A stretch of 64,000 nucleotides of DNA. It comes from Impatiens glandulifera. Its lineage: Eukaryota; Streptophyta; Magnoliopsida; Ericales; Balsaminaceae. A program made the translations under genes and the position numbers. The notes under the pieces were generated by a model. The model had not been told where the DNA came from and searched no databases. It saw nothing but the letters and a program-made list of their open reading frames with translations. Below are positions 1 through 9,690 of the stretch, one piece after another; position 1 is the first letter of the stretch, and each line of letters starts with the position of its first letter. The stretch covers positions 4,270,340 through 4,334,339 of the forward strand of contig NC_061863.1 in assembly GCF_907164915.1 (NCBI RefSeq), in the 5' to 3' direction.

Positions 1-1017
1 ATCACCTCGAAAAGCTTTCATGCAAAAAAAGGTCCAAGACTCTTCGACAAGCAAAGGATTGAGATTGAACATGCGATTAGTGATTTCAGTTGATGAGGCT
101 ATGTCTCCGTTACGTGTAGTGAAGATGATCCTACTCCCACGCGAGCAACACGGAAATGCATATCTAACATGATTCCACGCCTCAACCTTCCAAATATCAT
201 CAAACACAATAATGTACCTCTTTTGATGCAGATAATTCTTCAATGCATCGATCAATTGAATCTCATCCATTGTGTCTATCGCTTCATTTCCTACATCTTT
301 AGTTTTATCCATGAAGCTCTTCAAGGAAGCTCGAAGAAGTTTCAAGCGAGTAAATGACTGAGAAACAGTAACCCAAGCTTGACAATCAAAGTGCCCCTTA
401 GCGGGACTCAAATAGACTTTCCTCACAAGAGTAGTCTTTCCTACGCCACCCATCCCTACCACAGTGACGATAAGTAGATCCTTATCTCCCACATTAAGCA
501 TTGAAATCAATTGGCTTTTAGAATTATCAATTCCCACAACAGCAGTATCCTCAACATATAGAGCATCAAGTCTAAGGTCATGCCCTCCTAGTTCATCACG
601 TGTCCTCGGGAGAGAAAAGGAAAAGGTCTCTCTTCTTTCTTTGATTCCTTTCATCTTCAAGTCAATGAGTTTTATCTTATCAGATAAGAGTTTTCGTTGG
701 TTCAGACCTTGCAGATGAAAGAGCTGTGTTCTTAGGAAGTGATGATCAGATGGTGGTGTCAAAAAAAGCAAGAATTCTTCCACAACGTCTTCAGTCTCAT
801 AAGCCAGGTCTCTGACTTGTTTCACCCATATCTTCAGCCCATCGTCCTTTTCATCTATTGATTCCGCAATCTTCAGAAATGAATTCATGTATTCCAAATC
901 ATCCTTCAAACTACTCACTCTTAGGCGAACATCGGCCATTGATTGAGCTTCATTTGCAAGAAAGGTAACCAGATTTTCCAGCACTTTCACCGCCGCCCTA
1001 ACTGCTATCGTTTCCAT
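1..1017 (-). CDS. CC-NB-ARC (CNL) disease-resistance protein, N-terminal 339 codons, cut by the window edge
   Basis: Intracellular immune receptor of the coiled-coil NLR class. The open frame starts at the ATG at 1017-1015 and runs without a stop or intron to the left edge. The N-terminal Rx-type coiled coil (about residues 1-120) has an EDVID-like motif, YETEDVVEEF. The NB-ARC domain follows: P-loop GMGGVGKTTL (about 188-197), RNBS-A with HFDCQAWVTVSQSF, kinase-2 YIIVFDDIW (about 268-276), and RNBS-B GSRIIFTTRN (about 293-302). The GLPLA, MHD and LRR parts should lie left of the window; GLPLA- and RNBS-D-like pieces are visible in the paralogous fragments near 30-31 kb. It resembles RPM1-like NLRs. 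The visible part looks functional. Whether the whole gene is intact cannot be judged here. Confidence 0.93.
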   Translation of the reverse strand, partial: METIAVRAAVKVLENLVTFLANEAQSMADVRLRVSSLKDDLEYMNSFLKIAESIDEKDDGLKIWVKQVRDLAYETEDVVEEFLLFLTPPSDHHFLRTQLFHLQGLNQRKLLSDKIKLIDLKMKGIKERRETFSFSLPRTRDELGGHDLRLDALYVEDTAVVGIDNSKSQLISMLNVGDKDLLIVTVVGMGGVGKTTLVRKVYLSPAKGHFDCQAWVTVSQSFTRLKLLRASLKSFMDKTKDVGNEAIDTMDEIQLIDALKNYLHQKRYIIVFDDIWKVEAWNHVRYAFPCCSRGSRIIFTTRNGDIASSTEITNRMFNLNPLLVEESWTFFCMKAFRGD

Positions 1018-1490
1018 TTTCCTCCTGTTGTTGTATTCACGGCAAGAATGCAAATGATTCGTTAATATTTTTTTGTAATGCAAGCTTTAGAAAAGTAATG
1101 TGCAATGTTCTTTAATCATCAATTGAATGATTATAATAAATCAAGAATGGACATGGATGGTGGTGTATGACACAACCAACATGAATTATTATTATTATTA
1201 TTTGTGAAAAAAAAGTCAAATATTGTCTTTATCATATTATTAACAACTCAACTTGACATTTTATAACAGATACATAAATCATGTAGGTAGGGAGTCTTTA
1301 GTTTTGTGTTTATTATTTGAAAACGTAACAAGTTAGCTAAGACTCAATTTGACATTCAATTTTTTTATTTTTTTTTAAGCAAACATAACCATTTAGGTAA
1401 GACTAAGACTCAGCTTGACATTCAATTTTTTGAGGTTATGCAATGCAACAAGTTAGATAAGACAAAGAACTCATCTCATATTTAATATAA
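1018..1490 (-). promoter_or_regulatory. 5' flank of the NLR gene, duplicated elsewhere in the window
   Basis: AT-rich DNA upstream of the NLR start codon. Two parts recur. The stretch just upstream of the ATG (about 1030-1110, GTATTCACGG..AAGAATGCAAA) reappears at about 32428-32500 next to an NLR fragment. The stretch 1172-1490, with a (TTA) run and repeated CAACAAGTTAG..AAGAC motifs, reappears at 16553-16921. No clear TATA box was chosen. Its role as a promoter is inferred from position only. Confidence 0.5.
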
Positions 1491-1512
1491 CTAGCATGAA
1501 TCTCGTGCATTT

Positions 1513-1868
1513 TGTTACGGCTCACTTGTCTTCCTAACCTAAGGGGGCTTAATCATCCATGAAGTCTCAACTTAAGAACATTCTAGAAGATGTGGTAGTT
1601 GGGTAATAAGACATTAATGTGTTATGTAATTAATTTAGTAGTTGAGGATAACCCTATAAATACCTCAAAAGTATTATATTGTAAAACACAAGTATTCAAT
1701 CAATATAATTCTACTTTTATAAGAGATATTTTCTCTCTTTAGAATTCTTGTGTCTATTCAATCAAACATCGAGTGTTTGCTTCGAGTAAGACGGACTAAT
1801 TACTCGTTCTTGCGAAGATCGTAACTAGTGCCACACGGATCGTTAGTAGAAAGACTGAACTCGTGATA
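1513..1868 (+). repeat. 5' LTR of the gypsy element
   Basis: Begins TGTTACGGCTC and ends CGTGATA, where the paired LTR ends CGTGACA. It aligns with 4072-4527 but is about 100 bp shorter, because the 3' LTR has extra copies of a short GTGGTAGTT/GCCATTAA-type repeat in U3. It keeps a TATAAATA box at 1655-1662, followed by sequence typical of R/U5. Confidence 0.88.
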
Positions 1869-1870
1869 GT

Positions 1871-1882
1871 TGGTATTAGAGC
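1871..1882 (+). other. Primer binding site (tRNA-Met type)
   Basis: TGGTATTAGAGC lies two bases after the 5' LTR and matches the common plant PBS TGGTATCAGAGC at 11 of 12 positions. Confidence 0.8.
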
Positions 1883-1885
1883 AGA

Positions 1886-3187
1886 ATGACGAAGAGATCG
1901 AATAAAAGTGCAACTACTAACAACATTGATGGAGTGGAGAAACTTCCCAAGGAGATCGGAGATAATCTTAGGAACCCGAGTCAGGTTAAAACGGGAGGAT
2001 CCAAAATCAACAAAGAAAGGGGAGATCAAGAGATGTTATCGCTGACATTATCGCCAGGTTGGAGAAAGTAGAACTCACCGTGGCTTACGGACAAGATAAC
2101 TTCAGGGACCTAGATGAACGCATCACCGAGCTCGAGAAGGAGAGAGACGAACTCCGAGAAGGGATGCAAGATATCTTGAATGAGGAGTTGTCCAAATGTC
2201 GAGAGCAAGCTCAAATCATGGAGCAAACCCTCCTTGGTGAGATTAGTGCCTTGAACGAGAAACTCGAGGTAATGACATCTAAGTTACAAACCACTAAAGA
2301 GGATGTGGCGTTACTCAAGAAGGCGGTTGCGCAAGAGTGCGGACGTGCGCCTATGGGAGTCCCTAATCCGACAAGGATAGACGTTCCGAGGCCCAAAGCG
2401 TATTGAGGAGAGAGAAATGCAAAAGAGATCGACAACTTCTTATGGGGTCTGGATCAGTACTTCAAAGCACTCGACCTAGTGGAAGAGGCGAGAAAGATAG
2501 ATACTGACACGACATACCTAGAAGACACCGCAATGATGTGGTGGAGGAGAAGAAGTAGTGACATAGAAAGAGGTCCATGTATTATCAATACTTGGGGTGA
2601 ATTTCAAGGAGGAACTCAAGAGACAGTTTTATCATTAAAACGTCATTCGAGAAGCAAGGGCTAAGTTGCGGTGACTCTCACAAAAGGATAGTATCAAGGA
2701 GTATGTCAAGGAGTTCATCGTTACTCTCCTTAAGATCCCTAACTACTTAGACAACGAAGCATTGTTTTCCTTCACTAATAGTCTACAAATGTGGGCAAAA
2801 CTAGAGTTGGAACAACGTGTTGTCCAAGATCTAAACATCGCTATTGTCGTGGTTGAATCTCTTGTCGAAATGAGAAGGTAAGAGAAACCAAAGTCGACCT
2901 ATGATAGGAATGACGAGGGTGGAAATGGTGGAGACCATTTCTACAGCAATGAAAACCCAATTAAGTCTACGAAGCCCAATAGTAGGAGATCGGGACGAGA
3001 AACATGGAGAGAGACCCCGAATAAAGTGTTTATTTTGTGAAAGGCCACATAAAGCAATAGAGTGCTCTATGAAGAACAAATTATCCTCTTTGATGGAGGA
3101 GCAAGAACGCCTTCATGATGAAGCTCGTGGAAATCTCCTTAATGCCGTTAAAACAAAATTTGAGGAGCCAAAGTCCGCGAAGAAATG
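1886..3187 (+). pseudogene. Gypsy gag remnant with zinc knuckle
   Basis: Broken gag reading frame. It opens with MTKRSNKSATTNN at 1886, shifts frame near 2040, and continues as a coiled-coil stretch (2059-2406, rich in E, K, L and Q). A stop follows, then the retrotransposon-gag region with FLWGLDQYF and YLEDTAMMWW (about 2430-2560), then a CX2CX3HX4C zinc knuckle, CLFCERPHKAIEC (about 3032-3070). At least two frameshifts and two stops break it. The zinc knuckle is typical of plant Ty3/gypsy gag. Confidence 0.82.
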
Positions 3188-3189
3188 AC

Positions 3190-3475
3190 GACTATTCGTG
3201 GAAACAAAAGAAAGAAACCACGTGGTTAAAGCTTTATTGGATACGGGAGCCAACAATAACTTTCTAGAGGTAAAAGAGGCGGGAAGACTAGGGATCAGGC
3301 ACACCAAAGAAAGGGGTGACTTAAAGTAGTCAACTTAGCACCAATTGCAACTTATGGAGTTGCTCGTAATGTAAAGGTCAACTTGGGGGAGTGGACTGGC
3401 CTTCTGGATTTCTCCATTACTGACATGGACGACTACAAAATGGTTCTTGACATAGAGTTCCTATACAAGGTAAAT
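3190..3475 (+). pseudogene. Gypsy retropepsin remnant
   Basis: Follows gag after a stop. The aspartic protease active site is visible as LLDTGANNNFL (about 3236-3265), and the C-terminal part as YKMVLDIEFL (about 3432-3465). A frameshift near 3327 separates the two. No intact protease can be read. Confidence 0.78.
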
Positions 3476-3599
3476 GCTTTTCTACTCCCTTCTGTAAATA
3501 TTATATACATTCAGAGTAATGAAATATATGCACAATACCTCTCTGTTATGAAACTCTCAAAAGTTGTAGAGAAGACACTCCAGAAGTTACAACTGTCCT

Positions 3600-4065
3600 A
3601 GAGAAAGGTCATGATGTAATGCCCGCTAGATTACCAAAGAAACCCCATCATAAGAGAGATGCGGATCACAAAGAAGAGTTATTCAAAGGTACTAAACCAT
3701 CGACGACGGTCCTTTATTGCATGGAACCTACCAAATTGGAGGAATTGAAGAGGCAATTGGAGGAGTTGCTCTTCAAAAAAGAGAAATGCGAAATTGCCAA
3801 GGTCGCCAAGAGAATGAAGAAATGGGAGGACAATAAGAGAAGACACTTGGAATTCAGAGAAACCGAGTGATAGTAAAACTTCTCATCCATCAAGGGAGAC
3901 AAATTTCCAAAGTTCACAAGGGACTTGTGAGGCGATACGAAGATCCTTTCTTAGGGAAGAAACAAGTTGGAAAACTAGCATATCGCTCAAAACTTCTGTC
4001 GTATTTGGAGACATCATTTAGACCTAAAAGGAGGATGCGACGATGACATCGCCGGAATGAGTGGG
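3600..4065 (+). pseudogene. Truncated gypsy pol: start of RT joined to the pol C-terminus
   Basis: The frame VMPARLPKKPHHKRDADH (from about 3616) through EELKRQLEELL matches the beginning of the gypsy reverse transcriptase region. It passes straight to KVHKGLVRRYEDPFLGKKQVGKLAYRSKL (about 3910-4000), which resembles the end of gypsy integrase/pol. The catalytic RT core, RNase H and integrase are missing, so this is a large internal deletion. Confidence 0.72.
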
Positions 4066-4071
4066 TGAGAA

Positions 4072-4527
4072 TGTCACGACTCCCTTGTCTTCCTAACCTA
4101 AGGGGCTTAATCATCATGAAGGCCCAACCCAATAAACATTCTACAAGCCTTGTAAAAAGCATGTTTTACATTAATGAGCCATTAAATGTGGTGGTTGTTA
4201 GTAAGCCATTATTGTGGTAGTTAAGTAGTAAGTCATTAATGTGGTAGTTGACTAGCACACCATTAATGATGTAGTTGAGTGTTTTGTAATTAATGTAGCA
4301 ATTGGAGATAGCCCTGTAATACCTCAAAGGTATTACATTATAAGACACCAAGTATTCAATCAATATAATTCTACTTTTGTAAGAGATACTTTCTCTCTCT
4401 AGAATTTTTGTGTTCATTAATCGAACATCGATTGTTTGCTTCGAGTAAGGCTGACTAGTTATTCGTTTTTGCGAAGATCGTAATTAGTGCCGCACGGATC
4501 GTTAGTAAAAAGACTAAGCCCGTGACA
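4072..4527 (+). repeat. 3' LTR of the gypsy element
   Basis: Begins TGTCACGACTCC and ends CGTGACA (TG...CA). The U3 contains three or four degenerate copies of a roughly 28-bp unit (about 4180-4290). The TATA position equivalent to 1655 reads TGTAATA. Confidence 0.88.
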
Positions 4528-4531
4528 ATTT

Positions 4532-5415
4532 GCACGGATAAGAATATATATAAAATATTATTTATTTATAAATATTTTAGATAAAATTAATACTATTCAA
4601 ATCTAATTAATTTAAAATTGGTTTTAGTTTGTAAAAATTAAGTTTAATCTAAACTTAATGTTAACATATATTCTATCTCTCACTTAACCCCTCAATTGAC
4701 TTTTATCTTGTGACTCACACTTTTTAATATATTTTTTTAATCTCCTCGACAAACACCTAACAAATCACAAACCTCTTTATACCTTCGATAAATCATCCAC
4801 TGACATTAATCTTGTGACTCACACTTTTTTATATGTCTCTTTATCTCTCGACAAACCACTCACCAATCTTAGCCGACCTCTTTTTTTACTTTCATTTCAA
4901 CAAATCAACAACCAATCTCAATTAATCACAAACCTCTTATCCAACGTAAAACTAACCACTAACCCCCAATTGACCCTCATCTTATGACTCGTTCTTTCAT
5001 ATGTCTCTTTATCCTCTCGGACGACAAACCACCCACTACCCAACATACATTTCGTGACCTCACACTTTTAAATATTCGCAAAACCAACCACTAATTTCGA
5101 CCTCACACTCGACAAATCACCTACCATCCACCACCCATCTCGTGATCTCACACTTTCACATACCTTGTATTCTTTATTTAAAAGTTACGCCACCATATAT
5201 TTTAGTCAAAAATGCATTATTGAAATTCTAAATTTGCATGTCTTTTTGAACCTTAGTCTCAAACATGAAATGTGAACATTTTAACCGTTAGACCACTTAA
5301 AATTGTGAAATAATTTTATTATTTTATGTATGTATATATATATTGTATTTAATATTATTATCAATTAGTTAATTTTTATATTAACCAAAAAATTATTTAT
5401 AATTATAAAGAAAAT

Positions 5416-5466
<51 letters not shown>

Positions 5467-5647
5467 AAAAATAATATAATAAATATATATAATGTAACTA
5501 TATTTAATATATATATATATTATATATAAATTATTTTATATATAGATTCTGAAGTATTAAATTTTATATATATATATATATATATGTTAAGGGCAAAAAT
5601 TTAATTAAAAAAGAGTATAAGAGAGGAGATAGAAAATACATACGAAG

Positions 5648-5713
<66 letters not shown>

Positions 5714-5792
5714 TTTTTAAGTCATTTATGTTATGACCCAAATATATTTTAATGAACGTGTTTGTTTATATATTTAAGGGAGATGATCATTT
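4532..5792. repeat. Degenerate short repeats and (AT)n tracts, no gene
   Basis: 4690-5170 holds about four degenerate copies of a unit built on CAATTGAC..CATCTTGTGACTCACACTTT..CTCTCGACAAACCAC. Long (AT)n runs lie at about 5419-5462, 5560-5585 and 5655-5706. No coding signal was seen. Confidence 0.7.
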
Positions 5793-6620
5793 TGAATGAA
5801 ATATGTCCTTTAATTTAATGTGTAATGACTAAACCTGGATAGGACAATTAACGGTAATAATTTAATCCGATTATGTTAAGAGTCGCAGTGTTTTGCTAGA
5901 AGCCAACTACGATTAATGAGGTTAAACTCATAGCTATTATAATTGAGTCCTATGAGGTCACACACTTAGAGTTGGCAGAATAGATTAATGAGAATGAAAT
6001 CCAATTACTAATAATATATTAGATATTATTAATAATTAGAAATAATATTTTATTTATGAAATAAAATAATTAACCATGGTAAATTGATTATGGAAACATG
6101 ATAGAAATAATATTTTATTTATGAAATAAAATATTAATCATGGTAAATTGATTATGGAAACATGGTATATCAAATTAATTATGAATATAATGATTTGAAA
6201 TAGATTTTATTTAGGAAAAAAAACGTTTATCATGAATATTAATTGCAAAATAAAGGAATGCCAAAAGATGGTCTTTCGGTTTTTCTTTTGTCCTGACTCT
6301 CTAATTTAATAGCTTAAAATAGGGATCTGGGAGAGAGAAGCTGTGATTGAGAACTAATTTTTCCCATAAGCAATCGGATTTCTTCTGTTGTTCTTTTGTC
6401 CTAGTAGTCGAAGTCAACTGAATCTTGACGAGCTCGTGTGGACCAACTAGAGAAGCAACACGTGGGGCTCTCATCCTTTATACTACAAGATATACCGAAT
6501 TCACACATCAAATGTATCACCTTTTTGATAATGCTTTTAATCACTAAATGCATGAACATCCTGAATATATGTTAAGATAGGATCTTATTTTCCGCAACAT
6601 ACATCTAATGAATGTCAAAA
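5793..6620 (+). repeat. 5' LTR of the copia element
   Basis: Starts TGAATGAAATATGTCC and ends GTCAAAA, where the 3' LTR ends GTCAACA. It contains a local tandem duplication of about 70 bp (6042-6165, GAAATAATATTTTATTTATG unit). Confidence 0.92.
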
Positions 6621-6621
6621 A

Positions 6622-6633
6622 TGGTATCAGTGC
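6622..6633 (+). other. Primer binding site of the copia element
   Basis: TGGTATCAGTGC lies one base after the 5' LTR. It is a near match to the methionine-tRNA-type PBS of plant copia elements. Confidence 0.75.
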
Positions 6634-7539
6634 AAGGTTTTAGCATAAACCGATTAAATAAATTAATCGTTAATTTTGATGCAATAATTTTATGAAGATC
6701 TTGTTAGTCTTCTAGTTTGTTAGAAAATTTTACATGAAGAAACGTAAAATTAAAATAAATATTTTAAGATTAGATAATATAAATATTTGAATAAAATAAA
6801 TATGATTTATGTTACTATTTCTTAAGAGTTAAGAAATATTAAAGATTAAAATAAATGTGATTTATGTTACTATTTCTTAAGAGTTAAGAAATATTAAAGA
6901 TTAAAATAAATATGATTTATTTAATACATTTTTTTCGGCAATTGTTTACAATTTATTTTATAATTAGATTATAATATATAATTTTAATTCAATTTATGAA
7001 CTTTAAGTTCAAGGATGGAGATCCATGAAAAAATTTTGTTTAATAAAAGACAACAAAACATTAGTTCCTACAGAATATTTGGGAAATATCTTTCTGTATC
7101 ATAACCCATGCAGTTTATAGTTTTTTGGTTGAATGGGTTTCGCAAAAGCGATGATGCACTTCCTCAACCTTATACTCATAAGGGTGAATCTATACGGGGA
7201 TTCATAAATCTTGATACGGTTGTACCCAACAAGAGACCAAAAGAAAGTTTTGGATCTTGAGGCATGGAGATAATTCTAACATTGTATGTGAATTATCAAC
7301 CAATAGTTATAAAGGAATGTTTATAATTAGTAAATTATTACTTACCTTAAACACACAAGTCCTAAGGCAGTGCAAAAGTACGTTGGGCTTGTATGTGATG
7401 GGATTTTGGAATCATTTTATTCATAAGGAACAATTATAACTTGAATAAAATACGCAATCGTATATATTAAATTGTTTAATCATAGATATTTATAATTTTT
7501 TTATTGACTAATTTGCATATCTATCACATAATGTAGATA

Positions 7540-8393
7540 ATGGAAAACGATAATTTTAAGTTTTCTCTACGCTCAATTGTTGAGAAAAACAAGCTTAATG
7601 GAACAAACTTCATTGATTGGAAAAGGAATCTGAGAATCATTCTCGGGTCTGAGGGACGTGAGGACGCCCTTGCAACCCCTATCCCGATGGTGACAGAAAC
7701 CTCATTTGATTAGGAGAAGGCAAACACAATTCGGTTGAAAAACGAAGTATTGCATGTCACTTGTTAAATGTTTGCCGCAATGGAACCTGAATTACAAAAG
7801 AGGTTTTTGAATTCTGATGCCTATACCATCATAAGTGAACTGAAAACATTGTTTCAAGATCATGCAAGGATAGAACGATATGAGACTCACAAGGCTATAC
7901 TTGATAGCAAGCTTGTGAAGGGAAAATATGTGAGTCCTCATATAATTAGTCTTACTGGACTATTCAAGAGGATGGAAAATTTGGGGACCCCATATGACCA
8001 AGAGTTGGCCAATGATATTGTTCTTAGATCCTTACATGATGATTTTGCACCATTCAGAATGTCATACCATATGAATGGTCTAAAGAATGATTTGAATGAG
8101 CTCCATAACTTGCTTAAAAATGTTGAAGGCAATATGATTGATGAAAAACATGAAAGAAGTTCTGAATGTCAATAATGGGAGGGGTTTTAAGAAGGTGCCA
8201 AGAAAAGGAATAATAACCAAGAGAAAGACAAACAAGTTGTTATACCCAATGGTGGTGGGAAACTAAGAGTAGGCTCTGATCATAATTGTTTTTTCTGCAA
8301 AGTCAAGGGACACTATAAAAGAAACTGTCCCAAGTACCTGGAAGAAAAGAATAATGGGACTGTGAGTTTCGTTTCAGGTATTTATGTTATTGA
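7540..8393 (+). pseudogene. Copia gag with CCHC zinc knuckle
   Basis: Starts at MENDNFKFSLRS (7540). The UBN2/gag region runs through NGTNFIDWKRNLRIIL to MFAAMEPELQKRF and LVKGKYVSPHIISLTGLF. The nucleocapsid knuckle CFFCKVKGHYKRNC lies at about 8289-8330. The whole stretch stays in one frame but has in-frame stops near 7711, 7767, 8173 and 8188. The first looks like a TGG-to-TAG change. Confidence 0.88.
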
Positions 8394-8399
8394 AATTAT

Positions 8400-9121
8400 G
8401 ATAATCAATGTTCTCACATTAAATGATGGTCCCACTTGGGTATTTGATATTGCATGTGGTGTTCACATTATTTCAAATGTGTAGGAACTAAGAAATAAAA
8501 GACAGGTGAAGAAAAGGGAGATAGACCTGCGTGTTGGAAATTGAGCAAATGTTGTTACGTTTGCCGTAGGAGTTTTTAGTCTATGTTTACCTTCTGGTTT
8601 AGTATTTGAACTGAATAATTGTTATTATGTTCCTTGCATTACTAAGAACCTTATTTCGGTTGTTGTATTACATTATGATGGTTTTGAATTTAGCATTAAA
8701 AATAGGAGTTTTCTGTTTTTAAGAATGATATTTTCTATGCGACTGCTCAAATGAGTAATGGGATCTTCATTTTGGATCTCAAATCAGAATTATATAACAT
8801 TAATAACAAAAGACGAAAGTTAAATAATTTGAGTGAAGCCTACCTATGGCATTGTCGATTGGGTCACATCGGTGTTAATCGCATGAAGAAGATCCATAAG
8901 ATGGACTTCTTAAAGACATGAATTATGAATCTATTGTTGCATGTGAATCGTGTCTAATGGGCAAAATGACAAGGTCGCCTTTCAAAGGAAAGTTTGGAAA
9001 GGCTACTAAACTACTGGGCATAATATATATTGATGTATGTGGACCGATGAACACAGAAGCTAGAGGTGGCTATAGATACTCCATCACATTTATTGATTAC
9101 ATGAGTAGATATGGATATGTT
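8400..9121 (+). pseudogene. Copia protease remnant and gag-pre-integrase/integrase, first part
   Basis: A degenerate protease stretch (GPTWVFDIACGVHI, where DSG would be expected) is followed by a spacer and the pre-integrase HHCC region: WHCRLGHIGVNRMKK (about 8847-8890) and CESCLMGKMTRSPF. The integrase core begins with YIDVCGPMNTEARGGYRY and the DYMSRYGYV segment, which is cut by the hAT-type element after YGYV. There is a frameshift near 8910. Confidence 0.85.
9114..9121. other. Target site duplication, left copy, of the hAT-type element
   Basis: GATATGTT, repeated exactly at 9605-9612. Eight bases is the hAT length. Confidence 0.9.
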
Positions 9122-9604
9122 TAGGGGTGTTCAATATGTGGTCTGAACCGAATATCCGACCGAATTCGAATAAACCGAATTCGAATTTTATTTCGGTTTT
9201 CGAATCGAATTTCAAACCAATTCGAATTCAAATACGATTTTTGAATTGGTTTCGAGTTTGGGTTTCAACTCGAAAACCAAACCGAAAACCGAATTCATTT
9301 TTTATTATTTATTTTTCTATTTTTTATTATTTATTTTTTCAAACTTAGCTTAAGAAAAAAGTTCAAAATAATCAAATTATAATAAAAGAAAAAGAAAACA
9401 AAAGCATTAGTGGTCTAGTGGTAGAATAATACCCTGCCACGGTATAGACCCGGGTTTGATTCCTGGCTGGTTCAATATATTTTGAGTTATGCTAGTTCCA
9501 AAAATTAAAAAAAGGTTTTCGAATTGGCTAAAAAAAATAAAAATTCGAATAAACCGAACCGAGGAACTCGAATAACCTGAAAACCGAACCGATGAACACC
9601 CCTA
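9122..9604. mobile_element. hAT-type miniature element (483 bp) carrying a tRNA gene
   Basis: The ends are perfect 12-bp inverted repeats, TAGGGGTGTTCA at 9122-9133 and TGAACACCCCTA at 9593-9604, bordered by an exact 8-bp GATATGTT duplication. The arms are rich in TTCGGTTTTCG and CCGAACCGA motifs, as in many plant hAT MITEs. There is no transposase. It is inserted in the copia integrase frame: the protein reads ..SRYGYV before it and YLMSHKSESFEKF after it. Confidence 0.93.
9404..9474 (+). tRNA. tRNA-Gly (anticodon GCC) gene or recent pseudogene
   Basis: A 71-nt sequence with the plant tRNA-Gly(GCC) pattern: A box AGTGGTCTAGTGG, anticodon loop CTGCCAC, and T arm CCGGG/TTTGATT/CCTGG. The anticodon stem ATACC/GGTAT is fully paired. 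The acceptor stem GCATTAG/CTGGTTC has one mismatch (C2:T71) plus G:T pairs. The B box carries TTT where TTC is usual. Plant tRNA-gene signals surround it: a CAA motif at 9399-9401 and a TTTT pol III stop at 9480-9483. It may be weakly functional or a recent pseudogene. Confidence 0.82.
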
Positions 9605-9690
9605 GATATGTTTACCTCATGTCACATAAATCAGAGTCCTTTGAAAAATTCAAAAAATTTCAAAATGAAATAGAGACTCAATGTGACAAG
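9605..9690 (+). pseudogene. Copia integrase fragment between the two insertions
   Basis: Short piece of the integrase core, YLMSHKSESFEKFKKFQNEIETQCDK, that resumes exactly where the hAT-type element interrupted it. It ends at the ACAAG target site of the solo LTR. Confidence 0.85.

Larger units (their letters stand above)
1513..4527 (+). mobile_element. Non-autonomous Ty3/gypsy LTR retrotransposon
   Basis: A 3.0-kb element bounded by related LTRs, with a methionine-tRNA-type primer binding site, a gag-protease remnant, a scrap of reverse transcriptase, the extreme end of pol, and a purine-rich tract (about 4055-4071) before the 3' LTR. Most of RT, RNase H and integrase is deleted, so it could move only with enzymes supplied in trans. 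It sits in the hairpin loop of a Helitron-like terminus. ATTT flanks it on both sides (1509-1512 and 4528-4531). A full 5-bp target duplication is not clean: CATTT on the left against AATTT on the right. Confidence 0.88.
1491..5200 (-). mobile_element. Helitron-like non-autonomous element, 3' terminus at 1491, split by the gypsy element
   Basis: On the minus strand the sequence left after removing the gypsy insertion reads CCGTGCAAATGCACG, a hairpin with a 5-bp stem, followed nine bases later by CTAG and then a host T. A hairpin a few bases before CTRR with a 3' T is the Helitron 3' signature. The remaining body (4528 to about 5200) holds degenerate repeats of TCTTGTGACTCACACTTT type. The same body motifs occur beside a second such terminus at 44481. 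The 5' TC end was not located and no Rep/helicase is present, so the right limit is approximate. Confidence 0.5.
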
